7,979 nt of DNA from an uncultured Porphyromonadaceae bacterium. Its GTDB lineage: Bacteria; Bacteroidota; Bacteroidia; Bacteroidales; Muribaculaceae. The position numbers and the translations under genes were made by a program. Position 1 is the stretch's first letter. The number at the start of each line of letters is the position of its first letter. Positions 1 through 5,091 of this stretch are shown here, piece after piece. The notes beneath the pieces are model-generated. The model ran no database searches, was not told where the DNA came from, and saw only the letters and a program-made list of their open reading frames with translations. The stretch lies in assembly GCA_947176615.1 (NCBI GenBank), contig CAMWRO010000130.1, forward strand, positions 1 through 7,979, in the 5' to 3' direction.

Positions 1-2
1 TG

Positions 3-1103
3 CGAATGGCCGCCGGAGGATTCATCGGAGACTCCATTGTCCCGATGAAAGTCACAGCCTACGAATTGACCCGCTCCCTCCCCTCCCCCATTTACAGCAG
101 CTTCAACCCCGACGGATACTACAACTCCTCGTCGCCCATAGGCAGCACCGTCTACTCGGCACTCATCGACGGCCAGAAAGGAGTCGGAGCCGATGCCAAC
201 GGAACCATCTACAAAGAAATAGCCATCGACCTCCCACGGGAATTCGGTGTAAACCTCTTTAACCGATTCAAAAACAACCCCGAGACCTTTGACACCCCCC
301 AGTCATTTGCCTCATGGTTCCCGGGAATGTACATCACCACGACATTCGGATCCGGCCGAGTCGCCCGCATCCTCAGCAACATCGTGAACGTATACTACCG
401 CTCCGTAACCCGCATCCCCGACACCACCCGTGACACCACCCTGTATCTCACCGGAGCCTATATGGGCGTAACCCCCGAAATCATAACCAACAACAACATC
501 ACCTACGACATGGCCCCATCGCTAAAAACGATGGCCGACAACGGCAACCCCATTCTTGTCGCACCGACCGGTTATGACATCGAATTTCGATTCCCCGCCC
601 GGGAAATAATCCGCCGATATAAAGAAAACAGCGGACGTCTCGCCGTAATAAACACCCTGACATTCCGCATCCCCGTCGAAGAAATCGAAAACGACTATGA
701 CATCACCGTGCCCCCCTACATACTGATGGTGAAAAAATCAAAGAAAGACGAATTTTTCGCCAAATCACAGCTCACCGACAATGTCAGCTCATTCTACGCA
801 CAGTATGATGTCAACACCCGCAGTTACTACTTCTCAGGCATGAGAGACTACATCCTCGACCTCCTCTCCAAAGACGAAATAACTGACGAAGACACAGATT
901 TTGTCATCACCCCCGTGCTGGTATCATTCTATAGCAACAACAGCTCGTCAAGCAGCTATTACTACTACTATTACTACTACCAGCAATCATCACAGCAAGT
1001 TAACACCATCTCCCCCTATGTGACAGAACCCGTGATGGCCAAATTTAACTTTGACAAAGCAAAAATAAAGTTCACATATAGCAAACAAACGACAAAAAAT
1101 TAG
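3..1103 (+). CDS. DUF4270-type Bacteroidetes surface lipoprotein, N terminus outside window
   Basis: The reading frame is open to the left edge, so the Met at position 6 is probably internal. About 366 residues are visible, and proteins of this kind usually have roughly 450-550 including an N-terminal lipoprotein signal, so about 100 or more residues are missing. I recognise the DUF4270 pattern in the visible start: a 'VTAYELTRSL...YYSSFNPDGYY'-like stretch, then 'SPIGSTVYSA', then long alternating beta-type segments. The family is known from Bacteroidetes as secreted or outer-membrane lipoproteins of unknown function; I infer the same location here. Near the C terminus there is a low-complexity Ser/Tyr/Gln stretch with eight consecutive Tyr codons (957-980), followed by a typical 'PVMAKFNFDKAKIKFTYSK' end. 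It ends with TAG and is followed immediately by a tRNA promoter element. It is the only protein gene on the + strand and looks like host sequence. Moderately sure of the family, not of any function. Confidence 0.75.
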   Translation, partial: RMAAGGFIGDSIVPMKVTAYELTRSLPSPIYSSFNPDGYYNSSSPIGSTVYSALIDGQKGVGADANGTIYKEIAIDLPREFGVNLFNRFKNNPETFDTPQSFASWFPGMYITTTFGSGRVARILSNIVNVYYRSVTRIPDTTRDTTLYLTGAYMGVTPEIITNNNITYDMAPSLKTMADNGNPILVAPTGYDIEFRFPAREIIRRYKENSGRLAVINTLTFRIPVEEIENDYDITVPPYILMVKKSKKDEFFAKSQLTDNVSSFYAQYDVNTRSYYFSGMRDYILDLLSKDEITDEDTDFVITPVLVSFYSNNSSSSSYYYYYYYYQQSSQQVNTISPYVTEPVMAKFNFDKAKIKFTYSKQTTKN

Positions 1104-1111
1104 TATATTTG
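1104..1111 (+). promoter_or_regulatory. Bacteroidetes -7 promoter element for the tRNA gene
   Basis: TATATTTG matches the Bacteroidetes sigma-ABfr -7 consensus TAnnTTTG exactly and starts one base after the DUF4270 stop codon. Initiation a few bases downstream would leave a leader of about 45 nt before the tRNA at 1163. No convincing -33 TTTG is seen at the usual 19-21 bp distance, so the call rests on one element plus position. Confidence 0.5.
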
Positions 1112-1162
1112 CACCGCAAAAACCAAAGACGGCCTTTTAAATAACACAAAGACCCGTCACAA

Positions 1163-1235
1163 GCCGCAATAGCTCAGTCGGTAGAGCATTTCATTCGTAA
1201 CGAAAAGGTCGTGGGTTCGAGTCCCACTCGCGGCT
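1163..1235 (+). tRNA. tRNA-Thr, anticodon CGT
   Basis: A full cloverleaf can be folded by eye. Acceptor arms are 1163-1169 and 1228-1234; the D arm is 1172-1187 with a GCTC/GAGC stem; the anticodon arm is 1189-1205 with loop TTCGTAA; a five-base variable loop follows; the T arm is 1211-1227 with GTGGG/CCCAC around TTCGAGT. The anticodon CGT at 1196-1198 reads ACG, hence threonine. The discriminator base is T1235 and CCA is not encoded. There are two mismatches, A-C at the sixth acceptor pair (1168/1229) and A-C at the bottom of the anticodon stem (1193/1201). Both pair a 5'-half base with a 3'-half base, which may mean the 3' half was supplied by an integrated phage. The gene points straight into the prophage, the usual orientation for a tRNA used as an attachment site. 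Confidence 0.93.
1196..1235 (+). other. Probable prophage attachment site in the tRNA 3' half
   Basis: This is inferred from context. Host-type genes on the + strand end at this tRNA, and phage genes of the opposite orientation begin about 95 bp beyond its 3' end. Tyrosine integrases commonly recombine within the anticodon loop, T loop or 3' end of tRNA genes and rebuild the gene with a phage-borne copy. The exact core cannot be defined without the other prophage end, which should carry a direct repeat of part of this segment. Confidence 0.5.
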
Positions 1236-1243
1236 CATTAAAC

Positions 1244-1280
1244 CCCTTATAACCCGTTGGCTTATAAGGGATTTTACTTT
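1244..1280 (+). terminator. Intrinsic-terminator-like hairpin after the tRNA
   Basis: CCCTTATAA at 1244-1252 is perfectly inverted at 1262-1270 around a 9-nt loop, followed by ATTTTACTTTT. This fits a rho-independent terminator for the tRNA transcript, though the stem is A/T-rich. On the - strand it lies about 60 nt beyond the last phage gene and is followed by GTTTAAT, so it might also serve there more weakly. It could instead be part of the phage attachment region. Confidence 0.55.
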
Positions 1281-1282
1281 TA

Positions 1283-1304
1283 CAATAAGCAACCAATAAG
1301 CAAC
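1283..1304. repeat. Tandem direct repeat, 2 x CAATAAGCAAC
   Basis: Two perfect 11-bp copies stand back to back at 1283-1293 and 1294-1304, between the tRNA hairpin and the last phage gene. Short direct repeats beside an attachment core often serve as integrase arm-type or excisionase binding sites; that role is inferred from position only. Confidence 0.6.
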
Positions 1305-1330
1305 TTCGCGCACATATACGAAATAAACCG

Positions 1331-1855
1331 TTAACGCTTCCGGCGTAGATACAGGAAAAGCACCCATAAAAGCGCGGCGATACATACCCCCAGCCCCAAA
1401 CGTGCTAAGGCGGTTTCGTACCACTTTTGCGCCGGGGCCTTTTCCTCGGTGCGCTTCTGCTGGTCGTTTTGCTCGGCTTGTATGCCGTTGGCTTGCTCAT
1501 GGTGTTCGGCGGTGTCCTCTACCTGCTGGCTTACGCCTTTGTCCTGTGCGACGCTACCTTTGTGCTGGCTCTTGATATTCTTTACACCCTCTAAGGTAAC
1601 ATTACCGTCCGGGTCGATATTGACTTTACCGCCGCCCTCTACAAATTCGATCATGCCGCTACCCTCAAAGGCGGCCGCCGTCTTGGTTGTGTCGATGGTG
1701 TTAGCCTTATGGCTGGCGGTGTCGCCTACCAGTTTGGTAGTATCGACAAAGGATATAGTGCTACTTTGATCGGTAGCCGTTACCGTCTTGTGTGTCCTGC
1801 ATGATAACAGGCACGCCGCGATTACTCCAGCGGCAAACAGTGTTAGTTTTCTCAT
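1331..1855 (-). CDS. Putative unimolecular spanin: lipoprotein with C-terminal transmembrane helix
   Basis: The product has 174 residues. Residues 1-19 form a lipoprotein signal: basic MRK, a hydrophobic run, then a lipobox-like LLSC with Cys19 as the likely lipidated residue (Cys15 in IAAC is an alternative). Residues 20-145 are hydrophilic, with Thr/Asp-rich and beta-prone parts at 30-100 and a Gln/Glu/Lys-rich part at 105-143. Residues about 150-170 form one strong transmembrane helix, ending in the basic tail RRKR. A protein anchored in the outer membrane by its N terminus and in the inner membrane by its C terminus is the defining design of U-spanins (prototype phage T1 gp11), which fuse the two membranes at the end of lysis. 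The position directly after the endolysin supports this. The start ATG overlaps the amidase stop (ATGA), so coupled translation is likely. I see no family motif; the call rests on architecture and context. A plain phage membrane lipoprotein is the alternative. Confidence 0.7.
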   Translation of the reverse strand: MRKLTLFAAGVIAACLLSCRTHKTVTATDQSSTISFVDTTKLVGDTASHKANTIDTTKTAAAFEGSGMIEFVEGGGKVNIDPDGNVTLEGVKNIKSQHKGSVAQDKGVSQQVEDTAEHHEQANGIQAEQNDQQKRTEEKAPAQKWYETALARLGLGVCIAALLWVLFLYLRRKR

Positions 1856-2331
1856 GGTCGTATGTTTTTATATTCTACCATTGCGTCGAAACAGGGGCAG
1901 TCCTTGATACGCTCCCACGGGTCAATTATGCCGTTATGGTTCTTATCTTCGGAGAAATCTCGGTGTCCCATAATTTTTGCGCTGGGATAACGGCGTTTTA
2001 GTTCGGTTAGCAACTTTAATAAAGCTGCTTTTTGTGCCGGGGTGCGATTGTCGATTGATGGGTAGGGCTTAGGCTTGGTTAAGTCTATGCCGCCAGTCCA
2101 GCACACATTTATAGAAGTGTCGTCAAATCCTTTTACTCCATTGGATATTTTATCCTCCGGCCATGTCGCTACTATTGTACCGTCGGCCTCGACGATATAA
2201 TGATAGCCGGGTGCGCTCCAGCCATAGCACCCCTTAGATTTTGGCCCTGTGTGGAAATATACCACATCGGTAGCCTTTTGTCGCTGGTTTCCTGCTGTGC
2301 AGTGTACTACGATTTGCTTAATTTCTCTCAT
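1852..2331 (-). CDS. Phage endolysin: N-acetylmuramoyl-L-alanine amidase (Amidase_2 / T7 lysozyme-like)
   Basis: The 159-residue product is a single catalytic domain. It cleaves the amide bond between N-acetylmuramic acid and L-alanine in peptidoglycan. Visible motifs are IVVHCTA with zinc ligand His10, GYHYIVEADGTI (residues 42-53, Tyr45 region of the active site), the central NVCWTGG, then GHRD with zinc ligand His123, and DCPCFDA near the C terminus where Cys145 should be the third zinc ligand. The length is normal for single-domain T7-lysozyme-like enzymes, and no cell-wall-binding domain follows. An insertion DKNHNGIIDPWE (129-140) after GHRD resembles a small Asp/Asn-rich loop. There is no signal peptide, so export depends on a holin. 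The leader is A/T-rich without a Shine-Dalgarno sequence. It lies 23 bp after the coiled-coil gene and overlaps the spanin candidate by 4 bp. Family assignment is firm. Confidence 0.95.
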   Translation of the reverse strand: MREIKQIVVHCTAGNQRQKATDVVYFHTGPKSKGCYGWSAPGYHYIVEADGTIVATWPEDKISNGVKGFDDTSINVCWTGGIDLTKPKPYPSIDNRTPAQKAALLKLLTELKRRYPSAKIMGHRDFSEDKNHNGIIDPWERIKDCPCFDAMVEYKNIRP

Positions 2332-2354
2332 AGTTTTTACTAATTTTATATAGG

Positions 2355-2705
2355 TTAATAATCACTGGGCGGTATTCGGTCGTTACAGCCCCTTTTGTGG
2401 CATTTCTTTACCTCGGCTTCTTTTAACTGTAGTTCGACTTCGTGGCGGCGGTGTACTTCCTCCAGCCGGGCCGCTTGCTCGGTGCGTAGTTCGATATAAA
2501 GTGCATCTATCTTTTTATCGCGTTCCGCTAACCGTTCCTCCAGCCAGCTTACTTGTTTGCGCTCGTTTTCGTTCTCTACGGCCACCACGTCGGCTACGTC
2601 TTGGCGGTCTCGTACCTTGCGGCCTCGCCACCACTTGACTAACTCGATAACGCCCTGTATGCCGCCGATACCTCCTACTATGGTTAACACATCGGATGTT
2701 TCCAT
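2355..2705 (-). CDS. Membrane-anchored coiled-coil protein, holin candidate
   Basis: Counted from ATG 2705 the product has 116 residues. A short acidic start (METSD) precedes a glycine-rich hydrophobic segment at about 6-24 with closely spaced Gly residues, then a basic stretch KWWRGRKVRDR, which favours N-out, C-in topology. Residues 44-100 are charged and rich in Glu/Arg/Leu, typical of a coiled coil. The tail KCHKRGCNDRIPPSDY holds a CX4C pair and PPSDY, a type of ending I recall from Bacteroidales phage proteins but could not check. It sits just before an endolysin that lacks a signal peptide, so a holin or holin-regulating role is plausible; the single weak transmembrane segment leaves this open. 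ATG 2753 in the same frame would add 16 residues (MWLKGRGVSLFKHRFR) and lies inside an RNA hairpin. I prefer 2705 because the protein then begins right before the hydrophobic segment, but both starts may be used. A longer upstream extension would run into the preceding gene. Confidence 0.7.
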   Translation of the reverse strand: METSDVLTIVGGIGGIQGVIELVKWWRGRKVRDRQDVADVVAVENENERKQVSWLEERLAERDKKIDALYIELRTEQAARLEEVHRRHEVELQLKEAEVKKCHKRGCNDRIPPSDY

Positions 2706-2723
2706 GCGAAATCTGTGTTTAAA

Positions 2724-2764
2724 CAGCGACACTCCGCGGCCTTTCAGCCACATGAGCGTCGCTG
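2724..2764 (-). promoter_or_regulatory. Strong RNA hairpin in the leader of the holin candidate
   Basis: Read on the - strand, an 11-bp outer stem (CAGCGACGCUC with GAGUGUCGCUG, one G-U) encloses an internal loop AUGU/GCG and a 4-bp inner stem (GGCU with GGCC, one U-G) capped by GAAA. Both imperfect pairs are G-U wobbles on the - strand but A-C mismatches on the + strand, and the loop is GNRA only on the - strand, so the structure is most likely in the phage late mRNA. It is followed by only three U residues, which argues against a classical terminator. It starts about 18 nt after the stop of the preceding gene, and its internal loop contains the in-frame AUG at 2753. Confidence 0.65.
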
Positions 2765-2781
2765 ATGTTAGTGATACAGAG

Positions 2782-3207
2782 TTACTCCACCATTGCCTCG
2801 GCGACCCAAGAGAGGAAGACGGCGTTGTCGACCTTGCCGGAGCCGTCGCCGGTGGGGAGTTCCCGGAACCCTTCGAGGCCGACGGCGGCGGTGAGGGAGG
2901 CGAATGTCTCTGCGTCCATTTTGGCGCGGGGGACTTCGACGGTCTCGGCGGCCTTGGACTTGCGGGCCTCGGCAAACGCGGCCTCCTTCTGTTCCTCGGT
3001 CATGGGTTCCGCCCCTTCTGCCGGGGCCTCGTTGAGGGATTCGGCGACTTTCTGCATCGCCTCCTGAAACTCGCCCACGGCTTTCTGATAGCCTACGCGC
3101 ATGAGGATGATGCGGGATGCAAGACGGGCATCGTCTTTGAGTTCTGCGGGCGCGATGGCGTTGAGCAGCGTAAGCCGCGTGAAACAGTCGTTAAAACTTA
3201 CTTTCAT
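2782..3207 (-). CDS. Phage protein of unknown function, Ala/Glu-rich
   Basis: I do not recognise this 141-residue protein. It starts MKVSFNDCFTRLTLLNAI. Residues 20-58 look helical, residues 60-98 are rich in Ala, Glu and Lys (a likely flexible or helical linker), and the C-terminal part from 99 is a compact stretch with VGLEGFRELPTGDGSG. There is no signal peptide or transmembrane segment. The start is supported by an A/T-rich leader carrying the TTATCAACCA box that also precedes the amidase and the 103-residue gene in related form. It lies between tail and lysis genes, 38 bp after the preceding gene. A tail-assembly, chaperone or lysis-timing role is possible, but the sequence does not decide. 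That it is a gene is supported by position, spacing and protein-like composition. Confidence 0.7.
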   Translation of the reverse strand: MKVSFNDCFTRLTLLNAIAPAELKDDARLASRIILMRVGYQKAVGEFQEAMQKVAESLNEAPAEGAEPMTEEQKEAAFAEARKSKAAETVEVPRAKMDAETFASLTAAVGLEGFRELPTGDGSGKVDNAVFLSWVAEAMVE

Positions 3208-3224
3208 AGTTGTGATTTTTTAAT

Positions 3225-3234
3225 TGGTTGATAA
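3225..3234 (-). promoter_or_regulatory. Leader box TTATCAACCA, copy upstream of the 141-residue gene
   Basis: This 10-bp box ends 17 nt before the ATG at 3207. An identical copy lies at 3586-3595 before the next upstream gene, and a near copy (TTATTAACC, 2353-2361) precedes the amidase. All three are followed by A/T-rich sequence up to the start codon. It may be a translation-enhancing leader or an mRNA-processing site. Confidence 0.35.
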
Positions 3235-3245
3235 CTAAATTTGTC

Positions 3246-3557
3246 TTACTCTGCGGCAACGGCCTTTACGTCCTTGACAAACGCTGCGATGTCAGCGGCC
3301 AGTGTCGGAATCTCGTCAATGTTGGCATCGTTGAAGTTGGCGTTCATGCCGCGCTCGCCCCATGTGTTGAAGGAGGCGACATCGGCACCAGTGTCAAGGC
3401 GGGTGACGCGTCCGTTGTCGAGGCTTTCCACCTCCTTGCCTCGGATGCTTGCCTCGGCCATGATGTTGTACCGGCGGTCGGCCGCCACGCTGTTGTCGAC
3501 TTTCTCACGCGATGACACAACTTCGAGTCTCGCCACTTTCTGAACTGTTTTTTCCAT
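3246..3557 (-). CDS. Small phage protein of unknown function
   Basis: I do not recognise this 103-residue protein. It begins MEKTVQKVARLEVVSSREKVDNSVAADRRYNIMAEASIRG, in which a strand-like segment and a basic DRRY motif can be seen. The middle (50-80) has Asn/Asp/Gly-rich turns, and residues 83-101 form a probable helix rich in Ala and Val. There is no membrane segment or signal peptide. The leader is very A/T-rich (3558-3585), contains a 14-bp palindrome (TTTTATTAATAAAA), and carries the TTATCAACCA box. Its gene follows the second large virion-type gene after 39 bp. A small virion or tail-assembly protein is possible; no specific role is supported. Confidence 0.68.
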   Translation of the reverse strand: MEKTVQKVARLEVVSSREKVDNSVAADRRYNIMAEASIRGKEVESLDNGRVTRLDTGADVASFNTWGERGMNANFNDANIDEIPTLAADIAAFVKDVKAVAAE

Positions 3558-3585
3558 AATGATTGTTTTTATTAATAAAATATGA

Positions 3586-3595
3586 TGGTTGATAA
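3586..3595 (-). promoter_or_regulatory. Leader box TTATCAACCA, copy upstream of the 103-residue gene
   Basis: The sequence is identical to 3225-3234. It sits in the short gap just after the stop codon of the 491-residue gene and 28 nt before the ATG at 3557. The function is unknown; recurrence at two gene starts is the evidence. Confidence 0.35.
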
Positions 3596-3596
3596 A

Positions 3597-5072
3597 TCAA
3601 AGACTGCCTGAGAACGGGCCTATGTAGATGCTGCCGGAACCGGAAGACAGTGTAACTCCGTTCATCATGCAGTTCCACTCGTAATACAGAGTGCTTTTGT
3701 TGTTTGGGGGATAAATATTAAAACTGCCATCCCGTCCTTCAATGTTTGCCCAGCTGTAATAAGCCTCATGCCATACCGTAGCAAATTGGATAAGTCCGGG
3801 AGTTGGCGGCTGCATCCTGTCCCCCGAGTTTACCGTGACAGAAAAACTGCCTCCGAAAATACCGGATTCAGGTTTGTCGCCAAACCATACTCTCCCGAGG
3901 ATTGTGTAATTTGTATTGGGGATGACACGGTCGCTGTCGGCTGTCGGCCTGTTTATGATAGCCGTAAATTTAAGTCCCACGGCGGCAGTGTCAGCATTGT
4001 TCTTCCACAGTTGCACATCAAGCGAGGGGCCGATATGCCGGTCTATATTAAGGTCAATGCCTATCCCACCGGGTATCGGAAAGGGTCGGTATGTATGCTG
4101 CTGTTGTGAGCTGACCGGCTGCCACTCCGTCTTGCAGGAGTTTACAAAACTGCGCTCCTCGGGAGAATTGGGGTAAAGCAGAAAGATGGTAGCTTTCTCC
4201 TTGCGGGGAGCTAAGCCTGATGACAACAGGTCAATAGGCACCCTCCAGCTGTCATAAAATCCGTAAACCTTGACTTCCACTTTAACCGAGTCTCCTGTAA
4301 CTGTGACAATCGTGCCGGTACGGTCTATCCCGTTCACTTTCACGCTTTCGACACGGTCCCACCACACTCGGCCATCAATAATCACGGTGCGGCCATCAAC
4401 AGTCACGGATTTTCCGGTAGCGCTTTGTGTCTGCAACTCTCCAAGGGTCGTACAATATTTTTCAGGGTCGTTGCCTATCCAATCAGTCTTGGCTTTGTTT
4501 TGCAGACACCTCACGCTTGACCCGAGCAGAATCATCGGGTAGCAGAAATGTATGTTTTCTTTCACGTCTCCGAATCCGTTAAGCTGCCCTATGATGTCGT
4601 CAAGGCTCACGCCGGTTCCCTTCCATCGGTAATGTCTGATGTAAATGTCAAGATAGTACTCCCCGTTTCTAATTTCATCCTGCCAGTAGACATCCCTCGC
4701 GTTAATCTCACCCGTGGGGTCGGGTTCGGCTGCATGGTCGTAGCCGTCGAAGTCGCTGAGGCGGTAGGGGGACGAGAGACCGCCGGTCGGCCTGATGTAT
4801 TCAAAACCGACGTTGTGCAGCTCGGGAGAGATTGTTATCTGTGTCAGCGTGCACTGCAAGCCGTAATACTCGCCCGTGCCACCGGTACCCTTGCGCTCCT
4901 CATCGGTCAGCGGCGTCAGTTTAGCCCTCGATACCGGCTTGCATTTCGCCCACTTGTTAATAGCGTCGCTTGTGCAGAGACCGCCGACATCGTTTTTGCT
5001 GTGACACCCGGTTGCTGTCTGAACGTCGGCTATGCTTACCGGCTTTATTATGATTCCATTCTCTATACTCAT
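3597..5072 (-). CDS. Phage virion-type protein, probably tail-associated (receptor-binding or appendage)
   Basis: The 491-residue product starts MSIENGIIIKPVSIADVQ. Residues 1-47 form an apparent module (IADVQ, NDVGGLCTSDAINKWAKCKPV) of a kind I recall at the N terminus of structural proteins in Bacteroidales prophages; this is recollection, not a search result. The rest is beta-type: many Thr/Val/Gly/Tyr-rich short strands, several Trp residues, and a stretch at about 220-275 with alternating Val/Thr (TVDGRTVIIDGRVWWD, then GTIVTVTGDSVKVEVKVYG) that reads like an Ig-like or beta-sandwich domain. The end is Gly/Ser-rich (SSGSGSIYIGPFSG). No signal peptide or transmembrane helix is present, so it is probably assembled into the virion in the cytoplasm. 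It follows the tail fibre gene by 19 bp and should be co-translated with it. Its size, composition and place support a tail appendage or receptor-binding protein; no enzymatic motif is visible. Confidence 0.65.
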   Translation of the reverse strand: MSIENGIIIKPVSIADVQTATGCHSKNDVGGLCTSDAINKWAKCKPVSRAKLTPLTDEERKGTGGTGEYYGLQCTLTQITISPELHNVGFEYIRPTGGLSSPYRLSDFDGYDHAAEPDPTGEINARDVYWQDEIRNGEYYLDIYIRHYRWKGTGVSLDDIIGQLNGFGDVKENIHFCYPMILLGSSVRCLQNKAKTDWIGNDPEKYCTTLGELQTQSATGKSVTVDGRTVIIDGRVWWDRVESVKVNGIDRTGTIVTVTGDSVKVEVKVYGFYDSWRVPIDLLSSGLAPRKEKATIFLLYPNSPEERSFVNSCKTEWQPVSSQQQHTYRPFPIPGGIGIDLNIDRHIGPSLDVQLWKNNADTAAVGLKFTAIINRPTADSDRVIPNTNYTILGRVWFGDKPESGIFGGSFSVTVNSGDRMQPPTPGLIQFATVWHEAYYSWANIEGRDGSFNIYPPNNKSTLYYEWNCMMNGVTLSSGSGSIYIGPFSGSL

Positions 5073-5091
5073 TTTGCCTGTCGTTTTATGG

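Noticed and set aside
1191..1424. 77-residue reading frame on the - strand ending in WDSNPRPFRYE
   Set aside because: It runs antisense through the tRNA and overlaps the spanin gene; such translated-tRNA peptides are a known annotation artefact.
1449..1769. 106-residue + strand frame with hydrophobic Cys/Leu/Ser-rich product
   Set aside because: It is antisense to the spanin candidate, whose lipobox, transmembrane helix and operon position are coherent.
2706..2975. Upstream extension of the coiled-coil protein, rich in Pro, Ser and Arg
   Set aside because: It overlaps the 141-residue gene in another frame and is low-complexity; ATG 2705 (or 2753) is a better start.
2557..3231. 224-residue + strand reading frame opposite the lysis genes
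   Set aside because: It lies antisense to two well-supported - strand genes, has a composition produced by their codon pattern (runs of Gly, Leu, Cys), and no gene-like context.
3567..3580. Perfect 14-bp palindrome TTTTATTAATAAAA
   Set aside because: It is entirely A/T in an A/T-rich leader, so chance is likely; no operator role can be supported. Recorded only as part of that leader.
3558..3600. Possible promoter before the 103-residue gene (TTTG followed by TATTTTA)
   Set aside because: Spacing of about 15 nt and the -7 sequence do not fit the Bacteroidetes consensus, and the TTTG is part of the upstream stop region.
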